A DNA stretch of 64,000 bases from Aquimonas sp044377145 (GTDB taxonomy: Bacteria > Pseudomonadota > Gammaproteobacteria > Xanthomonadales > Xanthomonadaceae), in assembly GCF_044377145.1 (NCBI RefSeq), contig NZ_JBILJQ010000017.1, positions 1 to 64,000 of the forward strand, given 5' to 3'. The notes under the pieces were generated by a model. That model was not told the DNA's origin and ran no database searches. It was given only the letters and a program-made list of their open reading frames with translations. Positions 45,545 to 55,157 of the stretch are shown here, piece after piece (position 1 is the stretch's first letter; each line of letters opens with the position of its first letter). The translations under genes were made by a program, and so were the position numbers.

Positions 45545-47749
45545 ATGCGTACGCCCCCTGATGATCCACAACGGATCCCGCCTGCATCCGCTGCGCCAGC
45601 GCTCGGCCGGGCGCCAGACGACGCCGATGACGGCAAGGCCGTGCTGTGGATCGGTGACTGGGAATTGGACGCCAGCCTGCATCGGCTGCGCCGCGGCGAT
45701 ATGGAAAAGCGGCTGACCCGGCAGCAGGTTGAACTGCTGCAGGCGCTGGCCGAGCGCGAGGGTGAAAGCTGGAGCCGCGAGGCGCTGATCGAGCGCGTTT
45801 GGCAGCGTCGCGCCGTGGCCGATGAGGTGTTGTCGCGCGCGGTCGCGCAGCTGCGGCGTCTGCTGGAGGACGATGCACGTCAGCCGGCCTATATAGAAAC
45901 CCTGCACAAGACCGGATACCGCCTGCTGGTGCCGGTGCGACGCGGAGCCCGTTCGCGGCCCTCACCTGCCGACGCGGCCGACGAGCGGCCCACAGCAGCA
46001 ACTTCGGAGTTCAAGGCAGAGTCCACCGCCCGCCCCGAAGCCGTTCCCCCAGCACCGAGCCGGGTCGCCGAGGCCGGCGGCACGAACCCGCGGCGATGGC
46101 AAATTCGGCCAACAGTCGGCGGCCTGCTGATGCTGATCACGCTGCTTGCAGCGGCATGGCTGCTGCTGCCACAGCGCGTCGTGGGCACGACCGCCCAGCG
46201 CCTGGCGCAGGCGGAGAGCTTCATCAGCACCGGCGGCAGGATCGGCCAACCACGATTCTCCAGCGACGGCACGCAGGTGCTGTGGCTGGACCACAGCGCC
46301 GATGGCAGCACCTCCACCCTGCGCATCTCGGATGCCAGCGGCCGGCCGCTACAAACCCTGCCGCTGACCAGCAGCGCGCCGCGCAGTGCGGTGTTCGCGG
46401 TCGACGGGCGTTCGGTGTACTACCTCGCGCGCACCGACACCGGCTGCGATCTGCGCGAGTATGTTCTGCCGAATGGCCCGGAGCGCGCGCTCGGCAGCTG
46501 TCACGACGCCAGCCTCGGCCTCGAAGCCGAACCCGGCGGCAGCGTACTGCTGACCGGCCCGGATGGCGCGCTGCAGCGCCGCTGGACCGACCGCGCGGAT
46601 GCGCAATCGCTGACCCGCCCTGGCTGCGCGAACTGCAGCGACAGCCACCCGCGCCGGGCGGCCGACGGCCGCATCGCGTTTCTGCGCGGGCACCCGGGGC
46701 AGCGCGCCGTCTGGCTGCTTGAACAGGGCGTCGAGCGCAAACTCAGCCGCAATGACGACGGCATTTCCGGGCTGGCGTTCGATCCCCACTCCGCCGACCT
46801 GATCGTTGCCAGCAATGCCTTCGGCAGCCCGGCGCTGCTGGCGGTGGACCTTCGCAGCGGCGCCAGCCGCCTGCTCGGTGCGCGCGGGGCGAGCAGTCTC
46901 GACATCAGCGTGCGCGGCGAATGGGTGTTCGAACAGCGGCGCTACGAGACCCCGCTGTGGCGGCGCACGGGCAACGCCAACGCTGTGCGCCTGACCCACT
47001 CGCTGCGCTTTGACGGCCAGCCCGCGCTGGCGCCGGACGGACGCAGGCTGGCCTACGTCAGCAATCGCAGCGGCTACGGCGGCATCTGGCTGCTGGATCT
47101 GGAGACCGGCGCCGACATCGCCCTGCCACTGCCCGCGGCCCGCGCATGGACCCGGCCACGCTGGAGTGCGGACGGCCGCTCGCTGTGGCTGACCCGCTAC
47201 GACGAGCACGGCATCGATGCGGTCCGCGTCGATCCGGACAGCGCCCGCCTGCTGCCGCTGCCGACAGGCCTGCAGGAGGCCGAAGAGGTCCAGCAGCTGG
47301 CCGACGACACCTACATCTTCGCTGTGCGCCGGAACGAACAGCGCAGCCTGAGGGTGCGCCACGGCGCGCACGAGGAAGACGTTGAGGGAAGCACAGGCGT
47401 GAGTGCATTCGAGGCCAGCTCAAGCCAGCTGGCGTTCCAGCTGGGCGGCGAGCCCGGCGTCCAACTGCGTCCGCTGCTGCAGGCGACAGCCGGCGTCGAC
47501 CGCTCGGTGGTGGCGGGATCACCGTGGACCCTGCAGCAGGATCGCCTGCTCTACTACAGCCCGGAACACGGCGGTCAGATCCTCTCGTCGACGAGTGATG
47601 GAAGCGCGCCCGAGGCACTGATGTCGAACTTCGGCGCGCGCCCGGAATCTCTGGCTGCCCGGCCGGGCGAGCGCCTCGATCTGATTTTTGGCCGCCTGCT
47701 CAAAGTCGAGATCGAACTGATGCGTGTGCCGGCGCCCGCACCACGCTGA
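45545..47749 (+). CDS. CadC/ToxR-like regulator with TolB-type beta-propeller
   Basis: A 734-aa one-component membrane regulator. The cytoplasmic OmpR-type winged helix is at residues about 33-130 (LTRQQVELLQALAEREGESWSREALIERVW, YIETLHKTGYRLL). A linker is followed by one membrane helix near residues 198-216 (GGLLMLITLLAAAWLLL) and a periplasmic WD40/PD40 propeller (RFSSDGTQVLWLDH, ALAPDGRRLAYVSNRSGYGGIWLLD, RWSADGRSLWLTRYDEHG). Such proteins sense a periplasmic ligand and activate nearby genes. The start at 45545 (MRTPPD) is chosen by domain position. The divergent secreted propeller gene is a likely target. Confidence 0.88.
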   Translation: MRTPPDDPQRIPPASAAPALGRAPDDADDGKAVLWIGDWELDASLHRLRRGDMEKRLTRQQVELLQALAEREGESWSREALIERVWQRRAVADEVLSRAVAQLRRLLEDDARQPAYIETLHKTGYRLLVPVRRGARSRPSPADAADERPTAATSEFKAESTARPEAVPPAPSRVAEAGGTNPRRWQIRPTVGGLLMLITLLAAAWLLLPQRVVGTTAQRLAQAESFISTGGRIGQPRFSSDGTQVLWLDHSADGSTSTLRISDASGRPLQTLPLTSSAPRSAVFAVDGRSVYYLARTDTGCDLREYVLPNGPERALGSCHDASLGLEAEPGGSVLLTGPDGALQRRWTDRADAQSLTRPGCANCSDSHPRRAADGRIAFLRGHPGQRAVWLLEQGVERKLSRNDDGISGLAFDPHSADLIVASNAFGSPALLAVDLRSGASRLLGARGASSLDISVRGEWVFEQRRYETPLWRRTGNANAVRLTHSLRFDGQPALAPDGRRLAYVSNRSGYGGIWLLDLETGADIALPLPAARAWTRPRWSADGRSLWLTRYDEHGIDAVRVDPDSARLLPLPTGLQEAEEVQQLADDTYIFAVRRNEQRSLRVRHGAHEEDVEGSTGVSAFEASSSQLAFQLGGEPGVQLRPLLQATAGVDRSVVAGSPWTLQQDRLLYYSPEHGGQILSSTSDGSAPEALMSNFGARPESLAARPGERLDLIFGRLLKVEIELMRVPAPAPR

Positions 47750-48067
47750 CAAGACACCGCAGCGTCCGAAATCGGCGCAAGCGCGCATGCTCACGGCGAT
47801 CAGTGCGTCGATACGGGACGGTTGCGCCACGCACTGCTGGAGCAGCAGACAGGGCGTTCTCCCGCACCAGCGAGCATTGGCACGCGCCGACGCCGAGCGT
47901 GACGCTTCGCAATCCGGCGAACGTATCAGCGGCGTCTTTGCGGGTCTGGCGGCGTTGCTCGTCCTCGCCATCGCGCTGTCATGCCTCGTCGTCGTGCCTT
48001 GCCGGCCCCGCACATCGACTCGCGGAGAATGTCCGCGGATCGCGAAGCACCACACTACAATCCGCAC
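47750..48067 (+). promoter_or_regulatory. Intergenic region with a start-proximal -10 (TACAAT)
   Basis: 318 bp without a gene. TACAAT at 48056-48061 ends 6 nt before the ATG at 48068. If used as a -10, transcription would begin at or within a base or two of the start codon, giving a leaderless mRNA; no Shine-Dalgarno is seen. No good -35 at 17-bp spacing, so confidence is low. Confidence 0.4.
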
Positions 48068-50062
48068 ATGGATTGGATCCGCTGGGACGCACTGCTGGAA
48101 TGGATCGCCCGCCACCCGGTGGCGGCGGGCGCGGTGATTTTTCTGGTCGCCTTCTGCGATGCCCTGTTGATCATCGGCGTCGCGGTGCCGGCAGCGCCGA
48201 TCCTGTTTGCGGTCGGCACCCTGATCGGACTGGGCCACATCGACGGCGCCTATGCGGTGGCCTGCGCTGCCGCCGGCGCGTTCTGCGGCGACGGCGTCAG
48301 CTACCTGGCCGGGCGCCGCTACGGCGACTCGCTCAAGCTGCGCTGGCCGTTCGCCCAGCATCCCGAGTGGCTGCAGCGTGGCGATGTGTCATTCCGTCGC
48401 CACGGTATCAAGAGCCTGTTGATCGGCCGCTTTGTGGGCGCGATCCGGCCCTTCATTCCGGCCATCGCCGGCATGCTGCAGATGCCTGCGCTGCGCTACT
48501 GCTTCGCGACCGGGCTTGCTGCCGTGCTTTGGGCGCTGGCCTTCCTGGCGCCCGGCTGGGTGTTTGGCGCCTCGCTGGATCTGGTGGCAGCGGTGGCGGG
48601 GCGGCTGGCGATCGTGATCGGCCTGCTGTTGCTGCTGATCGCGGCGATCTGGGCGATCGTGTTCTATCTGTGGCGCTGGCTCGGCCCACGCGCGGAAGGC
48701 CTGCTCGGCCGCTGGCTGGCGTGGTCGCACCGGCATCCGGTGATGGGCCGCTATTCGGAGGCATTGATCGACCCGCGCGGGCGTGAATCGCCGGCACTGC
48801 TGGTGCTGTCGCTGGCGCTGATCCTGGGCGGCTGGGGCTTCTTTTTGATTCTGGCTTCGGTGGGCGGTGGTTCGGCGCCCTCGCGGCTGGACCTCGGCTT
48901 CAACGCCGCGATGTTCGGGCTGCGACATCCGCTGGCCGATCCGCTGATGGGCGTGCTGGCCAGCCTCGGCGATCCACTGCTGCTATTGCTGCCGGTGACC
49001 CTGGTGTTCGCTTGGCTGAGCTGGCGCCGGCAGCGGATCGCGGCCTGGCACTGGCTGCTCGCGCCTGCGGTGGGCGCCGTGATCAGCTTCGCGCTCGGCT
49101 GGCTGATCGACCTGCCCAAGCCACCCGCCGCCACTGCGGTGGCCGGCTACAGCTTCCCGGCGATGGAAGTGACCCTGGCGACCACTGTCTACGGCTTTTT
49201 CGCGGTGCTGATCGCACGCGAGCTGCCGGGCCGCAATCGCGTCTGGCCCTATGTGGTCGGTGCGCTGCTGGTCGGGCTGCTGGGCTTCTCACGCCTCTAC
49301 CTCGGCGCGCACTGGCTGTCCGACGTGCTTGCCGGCGGATTCCTCGGCCTGCTGTGGACCACCGCACTCGGCATCGCCTATCGGCGCCGCACCGCGCGTG
49401 CGTTCTGGGTCAAGCCGGTCGCCTGGCTGTTCTTCGGCAGCTTGGCGCTGATGACGGCAAGCTTGGCCGTGCATCGCGCAGCACAAACGGTCGAGACATT
49501 CGACCCACCGCTGCAGCGCAGCGCGATCGACGCCCAGCGTTGGCTCAGCGGCGACCCCACACTGGACCTGCCGCAGCGGCGCAATGAACTGCGTGACCGC
49601 GATGCCTGGCCGTTGAACGTGCAGTTCGCAGGCGATCCGGCGGCGCTGTCAGCGCAGCTGCAGGCGCAGGGCTGGCAGGTGATCGAACCCGGCGACTGGC
49701 GCGGGCTGCTGCGCATGCTGGACGAGAACGCCAGCGCGGAAACCCTGCCAATCATGCCCGCCACCCACCGCGGCCACGCCGAGCATCTGCTGCTCGGCAA
49801 GGCTGGTGCCGATCCCGCTGAGCGGGTGGTGCTGCGGCTGTGGCCTGCCCCCTATGCGCTGGTGCCGGGCGACACACCGCTGTGGCTGGGCAGCGTACAC
49901 ACCCTGCGTTTCTCCAGCCGCGGTGATGGCTTCGTGCGCTATTGGTCGGTGCAGTCCGGTCTGGAGGCACCCAGCGCGGTGTTGACGGCCGACACCGCCG
50001 CATTGCAGGTGCCCGCAGTGGGTTCAGTGCTGCGCCTGCGGGAGCCCGAACCGGCACCTTGA
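48068..50062 (+). CDS. DedA-PAP2-LssY three-domain membrane protein
   Basis: A 664-aa fusion. The N-terminal DedA/SNARE-assoc domain (1-200) has GRFVGAIRPFIPAIAGM with its paired arginines. A central PAP2-like domain (about 235-450) follows, then a LssY-like C-terminal soluble domain (about 500-664). DedA proteins flip or transport lipids and PAP2 enzymes dephosphorylate lipid phosphates, so a role in recycling undecaprenyl or phospholipid carriers is plausible. In PAP2 the SRLYLGAHWLSDVLAG motif is intact, but the expected PSGH is FPAMEV and the first motif is weak (DLPKPPAA), so catalysis is doubtful. Start at 48068; a longer frame exists. Confidence 0.84.
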   Translation: MDWIRWDALLEWIARHPVAAGAVIFLVAFCDALLIIGVAVPAAPILFAVGTLIGLGHIDGAYAVACAAAGAFCGDGVSYLAGRRYGDSLKLRWPFAQHPEWLQRGDVSFRRHGIKSLLIGRFVGAIRPFIPAIAGMLQMPALRYCFATGLAAVLWALAFLAPGWVFGASLDLVAAVAGRLAIVIGLLLLLIAAIWAIVFYLWRWLGPRAEGLLGRWLAWSHRHPVMGRYSEALIDPRGRESPALLVLSLALILGGWGFFLILASVGGGSAPSRLDLGFNAAMFGLRHPLADPLMGVLASLGDPLLLLLPVTLVFAWLSWRRQRIAAWHWLLAPAVGAVISFALGWLIDLPKPPAATAVAGYSFPAMEVTLATTVYGFFAVLIARELPGRNRVWPYVVGALLVGLLGFSRLYLGAHWLSDVLAGGFLGLLWTTALGIAYRRRTARAFWVKPVAWLFFGSLALMTASLAVHRAAQTVETFDPPLQRSAIDAQRWLSGDPTLDLPQRRNELRDRDAWPLNVQFAGDPAALSAQLQAQGWQVIEPGDWRGLLRMLDENASAETLPIMPATHRGHAEHLLLGKAGADPAERVVLRLWPAPYALVPGDTPLWLGSVHTLRFSSRGDGFVRYWSVQSGLEAPSAVLTADTAALQVPAVGSVLRLREPEPAP

Positions 50063-50127
50063 TGTCCAGCACCTCCGAACCGGATCAGCTCGGAGGTGCA
50101 GGCAAAGCCCGATCAGATCGCCGCCCG

Positions 50128-51300
50128 TCAGATCGCGGCCAGCGCGGCCTCCAGCTCGGCACGCAGATCGGCCAGGTCTTCGACGCCGACGCTCAGCCGC
50201 ACCAGGTTGTCGTCGATGCCCAGGCGGGCCCGGTTCTCGGGCGGGACGGATGCGTGGGTCATGATCGCCGGATGGTTGATCAGGCTCTCGACGCCGCCCA
50301 GGGATTCGGCCAGAGCAAACAACTTGCAGCGCTCCATCATCCGCCGGGTGCCGGCGAGGTCGGTGTTCAGCACCACGCTGAGCATGCCGCCGAAGCCGTG
50401 CATCTGGGTCTTCGCCAGCGCGTGCTGGGGGTGCGACTCGAGACCCGGATAGATCACCTTGCTGACCTTGGGATGGTTCTGCAGCCACTGCGCCAGCGCC
50501 AGGGCGTTCTCGCAGTGGGCGCGCATGCGCAGGTGCAGGGTCTTCAGGCCGCGCATGGCGAGGAAGCTGTCGAACGGCCCCTGCACGCTGCCGATGGCGT
50601 TCTGCAGGAAGGTGAGCTTCTCCTCAAGCTCCGCGTTGGCCCCGACCACCAGCATGCCGCCGACGATGTCGCTGTGGCCGTTCAGATACTTGGTGGCCGA
50701 GTGCATCACCAGATCCGCGCCCAGCTCCAGCGGCCGCTGCAGGATCGGGCTGCAGAAGGTGTTGTCCACCGCAAGCAGGATGCCTCGGGCGCGGGCGAAC
50801 TCCGCCAGCCGCGCGATATCGACCAGCTTCAGCATCGGGTTGGTTGGGGTTTCGCACCAGATCAACTTGGTGTTCGGGCGCACCGCCGCGGCCACGGCGT
50901 CGATATCGTTCAAGTCGACGAAGCTGAAATCGAGACCCGCCGAACGCCGGCGCACCCGCTCGAACAATCGGTAGGTGCCGCCGTAGACATCATCCATGCA
51001 CAGCACATGGCTGCCGGAATCAAGCACTTCCAGCGCGGTCGAGGTCGCGGCGAGGCCCGAGGCGAAGGCATAGCCGCGGCGGCCGTTCTCGAGTGCGGCG
51101 ACGCAGGCCTCGTAGGCGAACCGAGTCGGGTTGTGGCTGCGCGAATACTCGAAGCCCTGATGGTCGCCGGGGCTGCGCTGGACATAGGTCGAGGTGGCGT
51201 AGATCGGCGTCATCACCGCGCCGGTGGTCGGGTCCGGCGACTGGCCGGCATGGATTGCAAGCGTACCGAGGCCCGGGCGGGCGGAAGCGTCGTGGCTCAT
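50128..51300 (-). CDS. Trans-sulfuration PLP enzyme (cystathionine gamma-synthase/lyase)
   Basis: A 390-aa Cys/Met-metabolism PLP enzyme. The PLP Lys lies in HSATKYLNGHSD; upstream are the YSRSHNPTR motif, the ASGLAATSTALE cofactor-binding segment and WCETPTNP. The SLGGVESLINHPAIMTHAS motif near residue 320 is typical of gamma-synthase/gamma-lyase members. Sequence alone does not separate MetB (synthesis of cystathionine) from a cystathionine gamma-lyase, so no symbol is given. The start at 51300 (MSHDAS) is the family start. Divergent from dusB across 178 bp. Confidence 0.9.
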   Translation of the reverse strand: MSHDASARPGLGTLAIHAGQSPDPTTGAVMTPIYATSTYVQRSPGDHQGFEYSRSHNPTRFAYEACVAALENGRRGYAFASGLAATSTALEVLDSGSHVLCMDDVYGGTYRLFERVRRRSAGLDFSFVDLNDIDAVAAAVRPNTKLIWCETPTNPMLKLVDIARLAEFARARGILLAVDNTFCSPILQRPLELGADLVMHSATKYLNGHSDIVGGMLVVGANAELEEKLTFLQNAIGSVQGPFDSFLAMRGLKTLHLRMRAHCENALALAQWLQNHPKVSKVIYPGLESHPQHALAKTQMHGFGGMLSVVLNTDLAGTRRMMERCKLFALAESLGGVESLINHPAIMTHASVPPENRARLGIDDNLVRLSVGVEDLADLRAELEAALAAI

Positions 51301-51478
51301 GGGGATCTGCACTGGAAGGGGGCCGCCGCGGTCTGCGGCGCGGGGCGCAACTCTAGCATCGCGGCGGCGTTGCCCCTGCGTGTCGGCCGGAGTCGCGCGG
51401 CGGCACAGCCGCCTGTTGACGTCTCCGGCGCGGTCGCAGCGACGGACTCGAACGCAGCCTGCGTTTACACTCGCGCCC

Positions 51479-52471
51479 ATGCAGATCGGCCCCTACCGCA
51501 TCGACCCGCCCGTGGTGCTCGCCCCGATGGCCGGCGTCACCGACAAAGCGTTCCGGATGCTTTGCAAACGGCTGGGCGCCGGCTTGGCGGTGTCCGAAAT
51601 GACCCATTCGGATCCCAAACTGTGGAACACCCGCAAGTCACAGCAGCGGATGGACCACGCCGGTGAGCCGGAGCCGATCTCGGTGCAGATCGCCGGCACC
51701 GAGCCCGAACAGCTCGCCAATGCGGCGCGCCACAACGTCGATCAGGGCGCGCAGATCATCGACATCAACATGGGCTGCCCGGCGAAGAAGGTGTGCAGCG
51801 CCTGGGCCGGCTCGGCACTGATGCGCGACGAAGCCTTGGTCGGGCGCATCCTCGACGCCGTGGTGCGCGCGGTCGAAGTACCGGTGACCCTGAAGATCCG
51901 CACCGGCTGGGCCCGCGCCCACCGCAACGGCCTTGAGATCGCCCGAATCGCCGAGGCCGCGGGCATCCGGGCGCTGGCCGTGCATGGCCGCACTCGCGAG
52001 GATCTTTACCAGGGCGAGGCCGAGTACGCGACCATCGCCGAGATCAAGTCGCGGCTGCGGATTCCGGTGCTGGCCAATGGCGATATCGACACGCCCCAGA
52101 AGGCCGCCGAGGTGCTGCGGCTGACCGGCGCCGATGCGGTGATGCTCGGCCGCGCGGCGCAGGGGCGACCGTGGATCTTTCGCGAAGTCGCGCATTTTCT
52201 GCAGCATGGCGAGGCGCTGCCCGCGCCGCCGCTGACCGAGGTGCGCGATATTCTGCTCGGCCATCTGCAGGCGCTGTACGCGTTCTACGGCGAGGCCCAG
52301 GGCCTGCGCATCGCGCGCAAACATCTGGGCTGGTACGCGAAGGAGGCGCCGGATGGAGAAGTGTTTCGTAACCGCGTCAACACAGCGACGACGGCCGAGC
52401 TGCAATATGCGCTGAGCTGCGAATGGTTCGAGGCCCGCGCGGCCGGGATGAACTGGCCGCAGGCCGCCTGA
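51479..52471 (+). CDS. dusB: tRNA-dihydrouridine synthase B
   Basis: A 330-aa FMN enzyme reducing uridine to dihydrouridine in tRNA. The N-terminal VVLAPMAGVTDKAFRML, catalytic Cys in DINMGCPAKKV near residue 100, HGRTR, and GRAAQGRPWIF segments are conserved. TACACT at 51466-51471 lies 7 nt before the ATG, a second case in this window of a -10-like hexamer compatible with a leaderless mRNA. In many proteobacteria dusB precedes fis; here ABC permease genes follow after 61 bp. Confidence 0.93.
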   Translation: MQIGPYRIDPPVVLAPMAGVTDKAFRMLCKRLGAGLAVSEMTHSDPKLWNTRKSQQRMDHAGEPEPISVQIAGTEPEQLANAARHNVDQGAQIIDINMGCPAKKVCSAWAGSALMRDEALVGRILDAVVRAVEVPVTLKIRTGWARAHRNGLEIARIAEAAGIRALAVHGRTREDLYQGEAEYATIAEIKSRLRIPVLANGDIDTPQKAAEVLRLTGADAVMLGRAAQGRPWIFREVAHFLQHGEALPAPPLTEVRDILLGHLQALYAFYGEAQGLRIARKHLGWYAKEAPDGEVFRNRVNTATTAELQYALSCEWFEARAAGMNWPQAA

Positions 52472-52532
52472 ACGAAGCACCGGACCACCCCACCACCGCT
52501 CCCTGAATTCACCACCGAGGAATGCCGCCACC

Positions 52533-53759
52533 GTGAAGTACCTCGGTTTGATCTTCGCCGGCCTGTTCCGCAAGAAGCTGCGGACCTTCCTGACCCTGGC
52601 CTCGCTGATCGCGGCGTTCAGCCTGCTCGGCCTGCTGCAGTCGGTGAACTCACTGTTTTCCGGTGCGGCCGATTTTCTCGGCGCCAGCCGCCTGATCACC
52701 CAGGCCAGCGTCAGTTTCACAACCGCCCTGCCGATGCGCTTTCTGCCGCAGATCGAGGCCGTGCCGGGCGTTTCCGCGGTCAATCACTCGCAGTTCTTCG
52801 GCGGCCAGTACCAGGACGGGCGCGGCTTCTTTCCGCAGTTCGCGGTCAATCCGCAGCGGCTGCGCGACACCTATCCCGAATGGGTGATGGACGAAGACAG
52901 CTGGCGCCGCTTCATCAGCACCCAGGACGGCACGATCGTCGGTCGCAATCTGGCCAACCAGTACGGCTGGAAGGTCGGCGACATCGTGCCGCTGAACAGC
53001 TTCATCTGGCAGAAGACCACCGGCGGCAACAGCTGGGAGTGGCGCGTAGTCGGCATCTTCGATGGCGTCAACGAGGACTGGTCCGAGCGCGCCAACCTGA
53101 TGTACCTGAACTACGGCCAGTTCGACGAGGCGCGTGCCAACGGCAAGGGCCTGGCCGGGATCTTCGTGGTGCGGATCGCCGACCCCGAGCAGTCCGACCG
53201 CATCGCCAGCGTGATCGATGCCAAGTTCGAGAACTCTTCGGACGAAACCAAAACCCAGAAGGAATCCGAGTTCCAGCTCGGCTTCATCCGCCAGCTGGGC
53301 GACATCGGCCTGATCGTCAACCTGATCACCGGCGCGGTGTTCTTCTCGATCCTGTTCCTGACCGGCGTCGCGATGAGCCAAGCGGTTCGCGAGCGGATTC
53401 CCGAGCTGGCGGTGCTGAAGTGCCTGGGCTTCACCGATCGCCAGGTGATGCTGCTGGTGCTGGCAGAAGCGCTGATGCTCTGCCTGCTCGGCGCCCTGCT
53501 CGGGATGCTGCTGGCGAGCGCGGCCACCGGCATCGTTCCGCCGGAGTTCCCGGTGCGCGCCGACCTGCGGGTGTGGCTGATCGCGGCGGCCAGTGTGGTG
53601 GTGCTGACCTTGGCGGTCGGCCTGCCGCCAGCGCTGACCGCGCGCCGCCTGAAGATCGTCGACGCGCTCGCAGGACGCACCGACGAATCCGCGTTGGAGC
53701 GCGTGCTGCGCCGGCTGGTCGGCGCATTCAGCGGCCGCAATGAGGAGGTGCGCGCATGA
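52533..53759 (+). CDS. ABC transporter permease (FtsX/MacB type), first of pair
   Basis: A 408-aa inner-membrane protein with the MacB-FtsX layout: one N-terminal helix (residues about 8-33), a periplasmic MacB_PCD domain of about 210 residues, then three helices (about 262-285, 310-340, 350-372) with the conserved RIPELAVLKCLGF cytoplasmic loop. The start is GTG at 52533 with GAGGA upstream. ATGA overlap with the second permease. No ATPase gene lies beside them. Likely exports lipoproteins, peptides or other small molecules; substrate unknown. Confidence 0.86.
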   Translation: MKYLGLIFAGLFRKKLRTFLTLASLIAAFSLLGLLQSVNSLFSGAADFLGASRLITQASVSFTTALPMRFLPQIEAVPGVSAVNHSQFFGGQYQDGRGFFPQFAVNPQRLRDTYPEWVMDEDSWRRFISTQDGTIVGRNLANQYGWKVGDIVPLNSFIWQKTTGGNSWEWRVVGIFDGVNEDWSERANLMYLNYGQFDEARANGKGLAGIFVVRIADPEQSDRIASVIDAKFENSSDETKTQKESEFQLGFIRQLGDIGLIVNLITGAVFFSILFLTGVAMSQAVRERIPELAVLKCLGFTDRQVMLLVLAEALMLCLLGALLGMLLASAATGIVPPEFPVRADLRVWLIAAASVVVLTLAVGLPPALTARRLKIVDALAGRTDESALERVLRRLVGAFSGRNEEVRA

Positions 53760-54937
53760 GCCGGATGACGCAAGTCCGCGAGGTCACCTTGATGAACCTG
53801 CGCTCGATTCCGGATCGCCTGGCCGCTTCACTGGTGATCGTGATCGGTATTGCCGGCGTGGTCGGCGTGCTGGTCGCCCTGCTGTCGATGTCGGCCGGCC
53901 TGGGCCAGACCCTCGGCAGCACCGGCGAGCCGGATCAGGTCGTGATCAGCCGCGGCGGCAGCCAAGGCGAGATTTCCAGCGGCATCAGCATTGCCGGCAT
54001 GACCCTGATCAAGCAGGACCCGGCCATCGCCCGCGGCGCCGACGGCCTGCCGCTGGCCTCCGGCGAACTGGTGGCGATTACCGAGGTGCCGCGCCCAGGC
54101 CAGGACAGCGGCGCCAACGTCAGCCTGCGCGGGCTGGAGCCGGTCGGCTTCGAGCTGCGGCCGAAGTACAAACTGCTGGAAGGGCGACGCTTCCGCCTGG
54201 GCGTCCAGGAGCTCATGGTGGGCGCCGGCGCCGCGCGTCAGTTTCAAGGCCTTGAGGTTGGACGCGTGCTGCGCTTTCGCGGCTCGGACTGGACGATCGT
54301 TGGGCATTTCGAAAGCGGCGGCGCCTACGACAGCGAGCTGTGGACCGACCGCGAAACCGCGCAAAGCGCGTTTGCCCGCACCGGTGTGTCGACGGTACTG
54401 GCGCGGCTGCGCAGCGTCGACGGTCTGGAGGCGATGGAGAAGCGCCTGACTACCGATCCTCAGCTTGACGTCGACGTGCGCCTGCAGGACGCCTACTTCG
54501 CCGGCCAGAGCGGCAACCTGACCGCGACGATCGGCGGACTGGCCGGCTTCGTCGCCTTCATCATGGGCATCGGCGCGGTGTTCGGGGCGCTCAACACGAT
54601 GTACTCGGCGGTGTCGGCCCGCACCCAGGAAATCGGCACCCTGCGCGCGCTCGGCTTCGGCGCGCTGCCAGTGGTCACCTCGGTGATGGCTGAAGCCCTG
54701 CTGCTGTCCCTGCTCGGCGGCCTGCTCGGTGCGGCAGTCGCTTACCTCGCCTTCAACGGCTACGCAGTCAGCACGCTCGGCGGCGGCTTCACCCAGGTCG
54801 CGTTCCAGTTCGCGGTCACGCCTGGGCTGGTCTTGACCGGCCTGGTGATCGCGCTGCTGATCGGCTTCCTAGGGGGATTGGCGCCGGCCCTGCGTGCAGC
54901 GCGGCTGCCTGTCACAGCGGCGCTGCGCGGGGGCTGA
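53756..54937 (+). CDS. ABC transporter permease (FtsX/MacB type), second of pair
   Basis: A 393-aa partner of the preceding permease with the same fold: N-terminal helix (about 23-47), periplasmic domain, and three C-terminal helices (about 262-285, 310-332, 355-378) with QEIGTLRALGF as coupling loop. It starts in an ATGA overlap. Together they could form a heterodimeric MacB-like membrane part needing an ATPase encoded elsewhere. Confidence 0.86.
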   Translation: MSRMTQVREVTLMNLRSIPDRLAASLVIVIGIAGVVGVLVALLSMSAGLGQTLGSTGEPDQVVISRGGSQGEISSGISIAGMTLIKQDPAIARGADGLPLASGELVAITEVPRPGQDSGANVSLRGLEPVGFELRPKYKLLEGRRFRLGVQELMVGAGAARQFQGLEVGRVLRFRGSDWTIVGHFESGGAYDSELWTDRETAQSAFARTGVSTVLARLRSVDGLEAMEKRLTTDPQLDVDVRLQDAYFAGQSGNLTATIGGLAGFVAFIMGIGAVFGALNTMYSAVSARTQEIGTLRALGFGALPVVTSVMAEALLLSLLGGLLGAAVAYLAFNGYAVSTLGGGFTQVAFQFAVTPGLVLTGLVIALLIGFLGGLAPALRAARLPVTAALRGG

Positions 54938-55157
54938 GGCACGGGCAAGGGTGCGGACCGGATCAGACTGCTGCGCAGACGTCGAGCGCGAGGTCCCTGC
55001 AGGCACGGTCGCCCAATGCGGCCCGCCGGTCCATTTCCGACTGTCGCGACTGAACGGCCATTCACACAAGCGCCGCCATACTTCACGCCCCTCCTGACGT
55101 GCCCGTCTCCGCCTGCGGCGACTGATTCCGCGCACGCCGCCTGCTCGCGAGCCACCC

